From Azadirachta indica (lineage: Eukaryota; Streptophyta; Magnoliopsida; Sapindales; Meliaceae), in the NCBI GenBank assembly GCA_022749755.1, contig CM040453.1, forward strand, positions 18,981,368 to 19,045,367: a stretch of DNA of 64,000 bases. Reading direction: 5' to 3'. The notes below the pieces were generated by a model, which searched no databases, was not told the DNA's origin, and saw nothing but the letters and a program-made list of their open reading frames with translations. The position numbers and the translations under genes were made by a program. Positions 11,126-34,142 of this stretch are shown one piece after another; within the stretch, counting starts at the first letter, position 1, and each line of letters begins with the position of its first letter.

Positions 11126-12480
11126 TCAAAGACCAATATTAAAAGCTCATAGTCCTTCAAGGGAGATTTCCATTGTGGTTAAAAGATTCCCTATAATATA
11201 TAGATAAGAAGAGATCTTTTACTAACAACAATCAATGCATTTGAGGAGTCTTACTAGAAAAATACACGAGACTAGATTAATACATATATGACTTCCGATA
11301 TTTTAATATTTCACAAATATATTTTAATAAGTTAAAGTGTTAAAAAAAGGTTTTTCATCATTTTGTAATTTTCATCGTGTTAATAAGTAATCTTAAATTT
11401 TTTATTAAAAAATATGCAACAATTTATTTAATGATATTACACCTTTAAACATATAATCTCGTAAATAATAAAATAGGAGTCAATTATCATATCAATTGTA
11501 ATGACAAATTGACGTATAGTAATATTATTTTCAACTAAAATTCTTAAATAAATTTTTTCTTTTAGAAAACCATTTCATGCTTTCTTCACATACTTCTTGT
11601 GAAAATGTTGTAGTGTTTTCTATTAAAAACACTAATTTTTTTCCATAATTAATTCCTAGAAAATTATCCTTTTAAAGCCACATATCTTAAAAAAAAAAAA
11701 ATCATTTATTTTTAAGGCAATAGATTTTCAAGACCTACAAGTTCTTTTAAATTATGAAAGTTCAATTTTTAGTAGGTTTCATAATTTAATCATAAAACCT
11801 ATTGAATATTAAATACCTTTATAATTAATCACTTAGCTTGATTATGACTCTAAAGCCTCTCGAATAAATGTGTACTTTTACGATAAAATCTCTCACATAT
11901 TAAAAATAAAACTCACTTTAGATTAATATAACATTTATTTTTATTTTATTTCTTTATGTTATTTTGTTGGAATAAAGGAAAATTTACAGAAAATTAGAAA
12001 AAAAAAACATTTTATTTTTCCGAGAGAAGCAGAAAAGTCCAAATTTTTATAGATTAAATTATAAGATATTAAAAATTTTGTAAATTTTATCTCATTTTTC
12101 TCTTGATATAATACATAAAATTGCGATTACTATCAAAGATACATAATTAATATTTTTTGGTTAAAAATTTAACGATTTGATTGATAAAAGGCTGTACGTA
12201 TGTCTAAAAACTTATAAAAGTAACTCTACCCAACGTATTCTAGAAAGGGTGAAAACCTATCAAGATTGAAATGTCAAAAATAAAATCTATGGAATTTGAA
12301 ATTTACAAGTTACCTAAATTAAAAAAAAAAATAAATTCAGGTGATAATAAACAAGTACTGCAAGAAACATAAAAAACAAAACATTGTACCAAATAATAAA
12401 ATAAAATAAAATTAAAAACAACAGTGCTTTTGCCTTTGTGCCCATTACAAAACAAAATCTTAAAACAACAGTAACAGAGA
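11126..12480. other. Intergenic DNA upstream of the kinase gene
   Basis: AT-rich sequence with no gene seen. The last 100 bp should contain the kinase promoter. No convincing TATA box was found. Confidence 0.5.
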
Positions 12481-12499
12481 AAAGAAGAGAAAGAAACAC

Positions 12500-13007
12500 G
12501 GTGCCTGTCTCGCAGACTAAAAAGAAATTCACTCTCTCTCTCCACCTCTTTCCGCTTCCTCTTCTTCATCTATTTGATTCATCTTTGTTACTACGAATTT
12601 GCCTATATATTTTAATTTATATTATCTTCAAGTCATCTGGGTCAGTTTTTATTTTGTCATTTGCATGGTCAAAATCCAATCTTTTTTTGGCTCGAATTTG
12701 ATAAGTGCGACATTGGTTTTGATCGTGGATGGATCTGTTGAGTGTTGGAGTGATGAGTTTCATATGGGTTTGAGGGGTTTTATGTGAATGAATGAGATAT
12801 GGGATTGGAATCCGTTGGCGGGTTTGTTAAAATATGATCATCAATTTATCATCAGCGGAAGGAAAACCAGTTCAGGAAATTGAACGGTGATTGATCAATC
12901 TTTGGGGTTTGAGTGCTTCTTTTTATTTTGTGTTGCGATTAATGGAGCTAGTGGGCGTGGTCAATTTGTGGATAGGAGCTTGATTTTGGGTTTTTGGCGG
13001 CGGGTCA
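12500..13007 (+). promoter_or_regulatory. Presumed 5' UTR of the YAK1 kinase gene
   Basis: A CT-rich stretch (ACTCTCTCTCTCCACCTC and CCGCTTCCTCTTCTTCATC, about 12530-12575), typical of plant transcription starts, is followed by an unspliced-looking leader. The leader contains several upstream ATGs with short frames, which may lower translation. The start of transcription is not fixed by the sequence. Confidence 0.45.
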
Positions 13008-23156
<10,149 letters not shown>

Positions 23157-23600
23157 TGTGTTGGAATCAGCTTGATTTTATGATGAGGGATAATGTATTG
23201 GGGCTGGCAAGAAAATTGTAATGTGTAGTAGTTCACATGCCTAGTGGGCTAAGCAATGCCTCATCAAAACATGCTCATTCTTTGTGCTTGCATAAATATA
23301 ATTTATGGTTATTGTTTTTTTTTCGGTCATGTGGTAGTTTTGCATGAAACTGAGATTCTTTTGGTTTATGATGCTTCAATGGTCTTACAGCATCCTTTTC
23401 TGAAATTAATTTGCATGTTGTTCGGTTTACTTCTTATTCTGTTTGAAAGAATCTAACAGTGATTGAGATTTATATTGCAGCTGCTGAAAGGAATACCACC
23501 ATGGAGTAGCATGTTCAAGGTGATGGCTGGAGTGTCTGATAAGTCTCATAGTTTTTCATTTACTCTTAGACATTGGAAGCTGTAAATCAAACATATTTTT
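23157..23600 (+). other. Presumed 3' UTR and end of the YAK1 gene
   Basis: Non-coding sequence follows the TGA at 23154-23156. No single poly(A) signal stands out. A CAG at about 23480 looks like an acceptor and would allow a spliced 3' UTR, but nothing proves it. Confidence 0.35.
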
Positions 23601-24712
23601 CCCTTTTCATTTCATTTTGGTTTTAAATTTATTTATTGGGCTAAGTCGACAAACAGAACAGTTTTCCTTTTACCCTTCTTTAAGTACATTTCCAGAGCTA
23701 TTTGCTGAATCATTTGTCAGTTTTGTTGTATACAAAACAGGTTGTTTATACTCCAATATATAAGAAAACCTGAAGGTTATATACTTAGAAATGATTGCTT
23801 GCTCAAATATGCTTATGGAGGTTATAAAATAGAAAATCAGGTCTTACGGTCTTTTGTTGGTTGATAATGGCTAATGCGGCCATTCCATTGTAGATGATTA
23901 GTCTCTGGATATTCTTACTGTTCCCAGACTTTTCAGCTAGAATAGATTATAGCTTAAAGTTCTGTTACAGAGCTCATACTAGCTATGTTATCTTTTCAGG
24001 CTTTCTCCCTTATTATTATTACAATTTCCATATTTTCAGCTGAGAGTGTGCTTGTTTCTGTAACTAATGTTTACCTTATTAACAGAGACTATATCGTATG
24101 ATTAGTTAGTTATGTGTGGTTAACATGAAAGATGAAACTTGATATTAGCCGTTGATTTTTTTTTTTGTTTAAATTTAGTTTGTGGACGATGCATAATATT
24201 CTATGTGTTTGTCCGTATGTGCTAAGTTAGGGTAATTTGCTTAAACAACAGGTTCATTATTTGCTGATTTCTGATTCTGAAAATCTGAAGAGGTAAGGGT
24301 CGGTTGTTAGAGGAGATTTAGTATTAATTTTAAACCATTTATGAAAAAAAAAAAATTAAGTATTTTGACTGTTAATTGTATTACAATCTAATTACATTAA
24401 ATTGATTTTAGTGATTTAATTGAATGTTGAAAATGAGAAAAATAAATTATCTCTATAGTATGAATCGGAGGCGGATAGAATCCAGGAATTGTTGGATCAT
24501 GTCCGATGTTCTGCCTCCACGTGTAAAGAGTTGTAAGATTTCGTGTGTGTACCGTATGGGTAGATGATCAATGACGTCTAATGTGGGTCCCAAAGGTTCA
24601 TCGATTTTTGCTCAGATGCAGGAGTCATTGTTAGTTGTTCTTGATCGGTGTGTGGTTAACAACAAATATACCAAATTTCATATTGAATACGATAGGTTAA
24701 AAAGTGTGAAGA
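23601..24712. other. Intergenic, no gene seen
   Basis: Spacer between the YAK1 and SIG1 genes. AT-rich, with no supported feature. Confidence 0.55.
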
Positions 24713-24714
24713 GT

Positions 24715-24903
24715 TAATAACATTCGAGCCCCTACTTTTTTGTACTTCGTCATAAAAGGATATAATTTTGGTGTGTATGTCATAAACGTCCTAACTTTTG
24801 CTGAAATGGCCAACTAATGTTTGAGGTCTCTATGTAACATAAATGGAAAAGTGTTGTCCTCAAATGTATTATTATTAAAAGTTAGGGACCAAAATGTTAT
24901 TAG
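24715..24903. mobile_element. Small MITE-like element between YAK1 and SIG1
   Basis: About 190 bp with inverted ends: TTAATAACATTCGAGCCCCT on the left, and AGGGACCAAAATGTTATTA on the right, which reads TAATAACATTTTGGTCCCT in complement. Ten terminal bases (TAATAACATT) pair exactly. No coding sequence is present and the TSD is unresolved. It sits in the presumed promoter region of SIG1. Confidence 0.5.
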
Positions 24904-25189
24904 CTATTAACTCGAAATGAAAATAAATAATAAAAGATCCATTAAAAAGAAGATAGAAAAAGAGAAGAGCCGATGGGAGAAAGAGAGGGAAGAGGCGAAA
25001 TGGCAAAATACAGACCACTCAAGGATGGACCCAATATCTGTTTCGGCCAATGCCATCTCTCCCTTCCATATCTCTACCGCTTTTGGACTTATTTCTAGAT
25101 TTTCTTCATCCATTTTCTTCAAAACTTAGAAAAATAAAAATAAAAATATAAAATATCATTTAACAAACAAACTAGAATATTAAAAAAAA

Positions 25190-26218
25190 AAAAATTGTCA
25201 TACAGTGTTATTGCAAAGCTTCGTAACAAGAGGTTCACCTGTTCAGTTCCAACACATCTTCTTCAACTTTAACTGTCTGTCATTCTGTTCACTTTGGAAT
25301 CAACGACCCTTCTTCTTCACCTTGTTATTTGTAACGTTTTCTTCAGGTATGCCATTCCTTGTCTGAGTGAAAGAGTAAGAGAAACTTTTCATGGAAATTT
25401 GATTCTTTTTGTTTATTAGTTTTAATTATTTGATTTTGCTGTTGTTGATTGGTCTCTGTTACACTTGTCATTGTTTTCTTGGCCATGCATATCGTTCTTG
25501 TGTTCTTGAGCTTGATATGGGAAGGCAATCAAAATTATGTTTATTCTGAACATTTGAATTGTGTTCATGCTGGAAATTTGTCACTTAATTTTCCAGGAAA
25601 AAAAAAAATCTGACAAACTAGAGTGCAAAATTCACTCATGTGATCACTTGGTCAATCTGATTGAAAAAAGGAAAAAGAATTAAAATAGAAAGGATTCTGC
25701 TTGAAATTGGAAGCCCTGAATGTTTTTGGAGACTTAAAAAAGTAAACCCAACTGAGAACTGAGATTTTTTTTTTCCCTATTTCTCTGTTGTTTTTCTTTT
25801 TGTATATTTCTTAGAGAATGGACTACTTGTTCTGTAGAATGAGTTGTGTGCGCGTGGTTGTTGGATCCCACTCTCCTGCTTGTGTGATTCAAGCTCTGGT
25901 ATTGTTTTGTAGTTGATATTCTACATAAATTTATTGTGATTTCCAGTTTCTTTTGCTTTTTATAGGATTTTTGATGAACTGGGTAAATTTTGTATTGACA
26001 ACGTATTTATGGGAGATTCAAAAGACCCTTCTTTTATTTTTTTTTTTCTTGATATCAGAAGGATAATAGAGTCTTCTTGGGAAGGTTTAGAATAATAAAG
26101 AAGTATTGCACTCGGGCAAGTGAAGCAAGTGACTGGAAGAATTGTATGACATGGTTTTGATTCAAAAAGCTTGTTGAAGTTGTGTGCTGCTAATTTTGCC
26201 TGCAAGAGCACAAGCCAT
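25190..26218 (+). promoter_or_regulatory. Presumed 5' UTR of SIG1 with a leader intron
   Basis: A CT-rich leader (about 25240-25346) ends in CTTCAG/GTATGC, a good donor. A plausible acceptor is TTGATATCAG at 26058. This would place a roughly 710-bp intron in the leader, which is common for plant nuclear genes. The transcript structure is inferred. Confidence 0.45.
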
Positions 26219-27044
26219 ATGATGGCCACAGCTGCTGTTATAGGACTTAGTGCAGGAAAGAGGCTCTTGAGTTCCTCATTTTACTATTCTGATATCTCGG
26301 AAAAGCTCTCTTATATCAATGATCTTGGATCAGCAAACTCTCAAGTTGGTTCAACAAAGAATGTGGTAGCTGCCAAAAAGTCATCAAGTTATAGTCCAAG
26401 TTTTCCGTCATCCAATCGACAAACCCAGTCCATTCAGGCTCTCAAAGAGCATGTGGATACTGATTTTGCTTCTGCAGAGCCATGGCTTCAGACATCTAAT
26501 GACTTAGAAGAGGAAAGCTCTGAACTTGACTACTCAGTGGAGGCCCTTCTTTTGCTGCAGAAGTCTATGCTCGAAAAGCAATGGCATCTTTCTTTTGAGA
26601 GGACAGTTTTAACTGATTCACCGAGTAAGAAAACTCACAAAAAAGTGCCTGTCACTTGTTCTGGAGTTTCTGCTCGGCAGAGAAGAATGAATTCCAAAAA
26701 GAAAATACTGAGCCAGAGTAAGTCAATGGTGCATCACAATGGCTCCAAGCAGCTAAGATCAATGATTAGTCCAGAGTTGATTCAGAATCGTTTAAAGGGC
26801 TATGTCAAGGGTGTGGTGAGTGAAGAACTGCTCACCCATGCAGAAGTTGTGCGCCTCTCAAAGAAAATCAAAACTGGCCTTTCCTTGGAGGCCCACAAAT
26901 TGAGGTAATCAATTAATTTCAAGTTCTGTCCCCCTTGCAATGAATCACATCTTTCAAAGTGTTTAGGCATTTCTTATGCAAAGATTTTGATTCGCATAGT
27001 TGTGAAAGCTCTAAAATTCTTAATTTATTTTATCCATATTTGTG

Positions 27045-27085
<41 letters not shown>

Positions 27086-29397
27086 CATATACTCATTTTG
27101 ATAAAACCATTCAAAAGTTCTACTTACAAAAAGGTGGCAGAATAGAGGGCTTTATATGTCTTACTTACCTATATTTTGCCATTACCTATGTTAATAACCA
27201 TTCTGAATGGTTTTCTACCTTTCAAGTTTTGCATGTTAAGGGAAAAACTACTTTTCCATAAATTATATTAATTGGATATGATCTTCACTTTCTTTTATGG
27301 TCATTTAGATTGACACAGAGGTTGGGATGTGAGCCATCAGTGGAACAACTTGCAGCTTCCTTAAGGATTTCTCGCCCTGAGTTACAATCTATATTGATGG
27401 AGTGTTCTTTGGCAAGAGAGAAGCTGGTGATGAGCAATGTCCGTTTGGTCATGTCTATAGCTCAAAGATACGATAACATGGGTGTTGACATGGCTGATCT
27501 TGTTCAGGTGATTTTCTATGCAAGAAATGAATCCCATGTAATCTTAACCAAACTGTTGTATCTGAGAGAAAATCTTCTATTTTCTGACTTATTCTATATT
27601 TCTCATGTAGGGTGGCTTGATTGGATTATTGCGTGGGATTGAGAAATTTGATTCTTCCAAAGGTTTCAAGATTTCAACTTATGTGTATTGGTGGATACGC
27701 CAGGTAAGGCTAATATTCATTCACAGTTCTAAAAAATTTAATTGCACGAAAAATCAGATGCGATAGTTGAAAACCAACTAAAATTCTATGTAGTCATCAT
27801 TACCTTCAAATAGATTAAAATTTTTATTGACCATATTGATACTCTTCAAGTTCAATCTCATCCTGACTGAAACAAGGAGCTGCTCATGTGGTACATGTTG
27901 GTCTTTGCCAACTAGAAATAATCTAAAAAGATACCAAATGCTAGCATTCGGAGGATAGCCATTCCATAGGGATTCCTCAAGGACCTCAACCATTCATATT
28001 CCCTAGGCCATTATGATTACTACCAGTTTAATGGTGTCTTTGTTCCTATCAAGAAGCTAATTTCTGATTTCTCAGCATTGATTTTGTGAATTGATGTTTG
28101 ACTATATTTCAATTTATTATTCAGTTTAATTCCAATTTATGTAATTGTTCAATGCTAATGTTGGTTCGCATTATGATCTGGTCCAGGGTGTTTCTAGAGC
28201 ATTGGTTGAAAATTCAAGAACTTTAAGATTGCCTAATCATTTGCATGAAAGGTTAGGTTTAATCCGTAATGCGAAGATTAGGCTAGAAGAGAAAGGGGTA
28301 ACACCATCAGTTGATGTAAGTTGATTAGTTTACCTGTGATCAAAAGAAACTAATTCTATTAATTTGTATAACATAGTTTTGTCCTCTTTCTTACGCGCTT
28401 CTCGCCCACCATACTGGCAGAGAATCGCTGAATACTTGAATATGTCCCAGAAGAAAGTCAGGAATGCAACTGAGGTACTGACTGTTTAAAGAGTTATTTC
28501 CAGTTCTCAGTCATTTGGTGCATATTTTCTCTGTTACTCACTGTACTATGTTACTAAATGTAGGCAATCAGTAAGGTTTTCTCGCTTGATAGGGAAGCAT
28601 TCCCTTCTTTAAATGGCCTTCCAGGAGAAACCCACCATAGTGTAAGTGTGAAACAAAGTCTGCTAGTCTCAGGAACTTTTTAGTTTACAATGTCCTTGTT
28701 TCTTCCCTGTTGAATGTACTTAACCTTTGGTTTATTGTTTCAGTACATTGCAGATAATCGTGTGGAGAACAACCCATGGCATGGAGTAGACGATTGGGCA
28801 CTTAGGTAAAAGGATGCTTGAGTAAACAAATTATTTTAATGTTGGACACATGTGAAGAGAAAATTGACATCACCAATGATTCATTTACAGGATGAAGTAA
28901 ACAGGCTCATCACAGTGACACTGGGAGACCGCGAGAGAGATATCATACGTCTTTACTATGGTCTTGATAAGGAATGTCTTACATGGGAGGATATAAGTAA
29001 ACGGTGAGTAACAGAAAACTACTGTTACTGATTTCTCAGATATGATGCACAAATCAAACAACATACATGATAATGCTTAGAATGCCATGCGCATTTGAGA
29101 TGTACTCTGAAGTCTTAGGAAAGGAAGCATGAGACTGGGTTCAGGTTGCTTTTCATAAACATTCAATGTCAGATCATCGTACCAATTTCTCACATTATTC
29201 TTTGTTTCCGATCCCTCTGCTTGCATGACTATGCATTTCGCTTTCCATCTGCGGTTCAGTTAACAATGTTATTGTTCTATTTTTTCAGTATAGGTTTGTC
29301 CAGGGAAAGAGTTAGACAAGTCGGACTTGTGGCACTAGAGAAACTAAAACATGCTGCGAGGAAGAAGAAGATGGAGGCCATGCTTCTGAAACATTAG
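26219..29397 (+). CDS. SIG1: Plastid RNA polymerase sigma factor SIG1/SIGA; reading frame broken by one missing base
   Basis: This nuclear-encoded sigma-70 factor directs the plastid-encoded RNA polymerase to chloroplast promoters. Exons: 26219-26904, 27309-27507, 27611-27703, 28187-28315, 28421-28474, 28564-28641, 28744-28805, 28891-29003, 29289-29397. The start ATGATGGCCACAGC gives [10 protein letters not shown], a transit-peptide-like start, followed by a variable Ser/Lys-rich region. Region 1.2 is about 210-265. Region 2 has [35 protein letters not shown] and [10 protein letters not shown]. Region 3 contains [18 protein letters not shown]. Region 4 contains [17 protein letters not shown] and the RERVRQV helix-turn-helix. 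All exons fit in phase except exon 7. It ends GCA CTT AG/GTAAAA where homologues have a Lys codon, AAG, so one A appears missing (near 28804). As written, splicing to 28891 reads R-M-K-stop, which drops region 4 (436 aa instead of 507). A sequencing or assembly error or a null allele are both possible. Confidence 0.9.
27043..27082. repeat. (AT)n microsatellite in SIG1 intron 1
   Basis: About 18 AT dinucleotides followed by ACATACATATAC. Confidence 0.85.
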
Positions 29398-30807
29398 TTT
29401 AGTATGTTTCATTATAGACATGGTTGATTGAGTGAATTACTGTATATATTTATACAGAGAAAAATTGATATCTTCGATTTATTTTTTCAAAATCAGGTAT
29501 AATTACAGAAGGCCTGTAATCGGCCAACGATTCAGAAACTTTCTGTAACAAGAGTAAATCACACTGATTTAAGAGCTTGTAAGTTGTAGTACAAAATTTT
29601 CATGTATTGGATGTCTGTAAAATACTCTGTATGAGAATCTGATTTTGTATTTGCCCTAATGATGAACCCATTCTATGGCAGCTTTTGTATTCATTTAAAG
29701 TTAGGAAAATTGGTTATGAAAACAGTAATGTTAGCATATCTGAATGAATTTTACCATGCTTTAGTACTTAAGAACTCATTAAATGCCCTATTTGCCAAGT
29801 CTGCATAAATTTGATTATTTCTTGCATATGAAACTTCTATAATTTTGCTGAGTATGTCACAAAATTCATTCAAATAATTTTGTTAAAACTCCAATTCTCA
29901 CGTACACATAACTCCACTGTTGGGATGATAATATTGGAGGAAGAGAAATCATAAAATTGACTCTACGGAAAAGTTTCTATCATTAGTATTATTCATCAGC
30001 ACAAGTGCCCGAGCAACAATGCATTTGTTCAGCATGTAAAATAGATTGCCTGTAATATTATCATAAAAAGTTTACATCAAATTCTCACGGCTGCATGCCC
30101 TAATATGTTCAAAGAAACCCCCATCCCGTAATCCAAGCAAAACTACAATCTCCAAATCTCCTTGTCATCTTCATGATTTACACTAAATTTCCAGAAAATA
30201 GTTGGACGTTAAAAGTCTCTCCACTTGACTCTGTAATTTCCCGCTGGTTCTTTATAGTTCCATGTATGCCTACATTTTTTCTTATACATAATTTCTCTTT
30301 CTAGTAAAAGCAAAATTTTTATTAAGAAGCTTAAAGGCATTGCAAGCGGTATAAGGTTGGCAATACTTACTATAAAATGGAAAAAAGAAAAAAAGAAATT
30401 TAAGTAAAAAGAACGAAGCATTAAGTACTTGATTATGTGGTATGAAAAAACAGAACCCTGACATATAGTGGAGAACATAAGACAAAAACAATTGGTCCAA
30501 TCCAGCTCATGTGAAAGTTATTATAAAATATGGAACTAGAACAATGTATTTACAAGATCAGCCAACACAGAAATACAGAGGACCAAAAAGATTGCAAGTA
30601 TTATGCTATAAGTTAATATCAAAAAAATTGACTGGCAAGTCATTTTCTACAACAAAAACCCTGCTATCACAGCTGCGGGAAGGCCAAGGGACACTAACCT
30701 TTCAATTATTGCTGCATTCTAAGCAAAATGCATACGGCCAACATCACTAGAAACGTAGCTGCTGTCAGCAACACGCTAATCTGAACTGCAACAGGCATGC
30801 TTTAAAT
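29398..30807. other. Convergent 3' region between SIG1 and STIPL1
   Basis: SIG1 (+) and the G-patch gene (-) point toward each other across about 1.4 kb. The stretch holds both 3' UTRs and spacer. No other gene is seen. Confidence 0.6.
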
Positions 30808-33713
30808 TCAGCGTCTCCTTGCAAAAGAATTATGATGCATCTGCAGCAGTGTGTCAAGTGTTACAGGAGTCCATCCTTCCGCCTTTTGGGCATATACCAT
30901 CTGATTCAGGGAGTCAACGTATATGCTTATGTTACCAAAGCCATATATCTGCTGACCATTATGCATCCTGCCGGGTTTAGGCTTAAATAGCAACTCATGC
31001 TGCTGTGCATAGGCCTCAATGACTTCTTTCAAAGTCATCTGACGTGGCGCATCCATACCATCCATCTGGCCTGCTGCAGCCGCTTGTTGAGCCTGTGCTG
31101 CTGCCTTCTGCTGAGCTTCAAACTGCCTCTGTTCCCGCACCCTAAGATAACTAAGGTTCTCCCTCAAACCAGGTTGGGTCACATTAATACCTTCAGCAGC
31201 TCGTGACATCATGTCAAGACCAATATTAAGCTGAGCCCGGATATTTTCATTTGCCAGAAGTTCCTGTGGAAGAAGCTCTTTCCAACCCAGATACCATTTC
31301 TCAATCTGTTCGAAGTCCGGAGTAGTGCTCAACCAGTGATACAAAACCTGCAGCCACTTGGTGAAGAAAAATCTCTCCATCAAATCAACCATAAGATGAA
31401 TTGGAATTGCAGAAGCCCATGACATAACCCAATAGAACTGATCAAGCTTCTGGTTTGCAGGGTTTATTTGGAACTCTTGTAGGGCAACTTGTAATTTTGG
31501 AACTATATATCGACGCATAAGTTCTTCCCAGTTTGCTGAATCGAACACAGTCTTCCAAGGAGAAAGTATGGTGTAAGCAGATACATCACTTGGGTGCCAA
31601 GCATCAAGAACATTACTCAACTTTATGCGTATCATCTGATACAAACCCTCCAATTTATGCCCCAACAATGGCAGCCATGGATGCACCCAAACATGGATTG
31701 GAACAGTTTCCCGACGTGGGTCCCATGAGTCCACTGCACTCGACAATTTTGGCATAACTACAGTGTCCAATATGGTATGAAGAACGGAAGAAGGTAGAAA
31801 CTTCTCCCAAGACTCTAAAAATCTAAGCATAGGCTCGGGGTCTCTGGCATCCCAGGTATTAATGCCAGATATTCTCACAGCAGGTAAAACAACTTCTGAT
31901 ATCAGCTGAGTATAAGGTGTTGAAACATCCCATATATCATGATTATCCTCGCTTTGCAATACACTCTTCCACATTGACACCACCTCCAGTTTATGTGACG
32001 GATTTCTAAGAGGGTCCCAACCTTGAAACATCCTTATAAACAAAGGCAGAGCAAATGAGCAAGCAATACATGACAAGTTACAAAGCTTATAATCGTCAGA
32101 AAATCTCCTTTGTAAATCACTAAAATAATTTGCAAGTGAGTCCAATGTTAATGTCCCTGATGAATTCTCCTCCTCAATTTGGCCCAAAATGTTAACAATT
32201 TTCTCCATATTATCCAACTGCTGCTTCTGTTCCATCACCATATTCTCCAATTTCTCCTTCTCTTTTTGCAAGCTCAATGCAGTCTCCTTCTCATTCCTCA
32301 AATCTCTATCAATCTTCTGAATATCAAGCTCAGCCAAGTCAACAATCAACCTCACATTATGCTGCAGCTCAGGCATTGGAACATCATTCTCCCTTGCTTT
32401 CTCCTCCGCATCCAAATTCTCCAAGTTTGTCAAAACCCTAACCTGTGGCCCTCGCATATCAATAACCTTCTGAACAACCTCAAACCCCTGTTCTTGTTTC
32501 TGTGCCAACAATTCCTCTGCAGTAACATACACCTCCTTCTTCACCACCTTCTGCCTTGACCAAAGCCTCTCTTTGGCTCTCCCCTTTGGTTGCTGCTGCT
32601 GCCCCCCAGTGTTCTTTTCTTCCAATTTTCCCAGATCTGGCAACTTTGCTGCCTCTGCCTCCTTAAAATCGTTGAATCCCATTCCCATATTCTTCGGCCT
32701 CATCCTTGCTTCAATTGGTGCTGTAATCCCTTGTGCATCCTTCCCCAAGCCACCACCTTTATACCCCATTTTCTCCATCAACTTCATCCCAATTCCCTTT
32801 GTATGCTTCTCAAAACTCCCAACATCCCCAACACCAATTTCTCCCCTTTCTCTGCCTTTACTTTTTTTCTCCAATTTCGACCTCTCCCTCTCCTTCTCCC
32901 TCATTTGCACCTGTTCCTTTATCTTCCTGCCAAATGAAGTTGGCAAGAAATTATCATCATCATCACCATCCTCCCTATCGCTCATTTTAACCCCATTTTC
33001 ATTTTTCTTTGAATTATTAGTGCCAACTCCTAATCCTGAACTGGATGCAGAATCTCCGAAGCCAAGACCTAAGCCAGACCTATTTTCATAAACATCATCC
33101 TCAAACATGTCAATGTTTTCTTCTTTCACATTCTTATCAATCTCTTGATCAGGCATCACAATACCTGCAAAAACAAATAACCCACAAAAAAGTATTAGTT
33201 TACATTATTAGCATTGTCTCAATATTTTATTGACTCCATCCAAAATACAGTACGTATACGGTAAAAAGACAACTGTCTTTGCCTTACGCCATCAGCTAAT
33301 ATCCTTCCTAATTTTCTTGTTTCTTTATAATTTTTCGCTTTTCATCCAAAGTTAAACTGTATGCCAAGCTAGGTAATTAAACTTCAAAAATTCAAATTCC
33401 CTACAACCAATGCCTATTGCCACTATCACAGCCATAAAGAAATCACATAATTATTTACTTTACCTGTTGAGATGAAGTTCACAGGCTTCGTAAAATCAGC
33501 TGTTCTTCCAAAATCGCGGTCTTTTTTCCGCTTCCTGGAAGAGTAACTGTCGTCGTCATCTGAATCGTCCGCAAAAACACCATACAAAATGTCGTCTTTA
33601 GTTTGCACAGGCTTCTCCCTGCGCTTCTTGTAATAGAACTCACCATTTATCCACTGACCGCCCTCGAAATCGTTATCCATCCCAAACCTCTCCATCTCCT
33701 GATCCTCGTCCAT
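30808..33713 (-). CDS. STIPL1: G-patch spliceosome disassembly factor, TFIP11/NTR1 family (STIPL1-like)
   Basis: Family members (human TFIP11, yeast Ntr1, plant STIPL1/NTR1) recruit and activate the DEAH helicase Prp43 to take apart the intron-lariat spliceosome. In Arabidopsis, loss of STIPL1 changes circadian period through splicing. Two coding exons, 33464-33713 and 30808-33164, join in phase within a Gly codon (STG/IVMPDQ) to give 868 aa, close to the family length. The acidic TIP_N start is [21 protein letters not shown], followed by [20 protein letters not shown]. The G-patch is at about 202-248, with a [19 protein letters not shown] core. A Lys/Glu coiled coil covers about 320-400. The GCFC domain is about 440-720, with the repeated WDP/WHP tryptophan motifs. 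The C-terminus resembles a degenerate Tudor-like segment ([18 protein letters not shown]). A leader intron is likely, with its acceptor just upstream of the ATG. Confidence 0.95.
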
Positions 33714-34120
33714 CTCTGGTTCTTCGTTTCCTTCTGAAGCAGAAATTAAATCAAAAACAAAGAAATGGCAACATATGAAACAAATGTCATGCAGACATAT
33801 GCGAACGAAAAGGCTGAAAATCAAACACATAGAAGAACTAAAAAAAAAATATTCAACTTAATCAGGTAGGAGTTCCAAGAAAGCATCAAGGTGGAAAGAA
33901 CCTAGCATCAATGCAAATGGACATCTTTCACGTCAATGTACTGCCAACTGTTCTTTTTGTTCAAAACATGGATATATTATATTATTGACGGTAAATACCG
34001 TTATATTTAAGGACAAAATCATATGAATGTGACTTAAAATTGCTAATTATGATCCAATGAAGATCATAAATTTCATACGTAACTAAACTTCTGTTTCCTT
34101 TATTGTGTGTTAAATGAAAG

Positions 34121-34142
34121 CATATGCATATGCATATGCATG
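34121..34142. repeat. CATATG/GCATGC alternating purine-pyrimidine run
   Basis: The unit GCATAT is repeated three times and ends in GCATG, forming overlapping palindromes. Such RY-like runs can be regulatory in seed genes or simply low complexity. It lies in the STIPL1 leader intron. Confidence 0.5.

Noticed and set aside
12303..12787. Short frames before the YAK1 start on both strands
   Set aside because: They lie in the promoter and leader, have biased composition and no family resemblance. At most they are upstream frames.
24907..25129. Two overlapping frames of about 70 codons on opposite strands
   Set aside because: Lys/Glu-rich on one strand and Ser/Phe-rich on the other, no motif, and they sit in the SIG1 upstream region.
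28806..28890. In-frame rescue of SIG1 by an alternative acceptor at 28858-28859
   Set aside because: It would restore the frame and add about ten residues, but it needs a 54-nt intron with no polypyrimidine tract, shorter than plants usually splice. The normal acceptor TTTACAG at 28890 is strong and conserved in position.
32179..33091. Long plus-strand open frames opposite STIPL1
   Set aside because: They are rich in Ser/Pro/Leu/Phe because they mirror Glu/Lys-rich coding sequence on the minus strand. The minus strand clearly encodes the G-patch protein.
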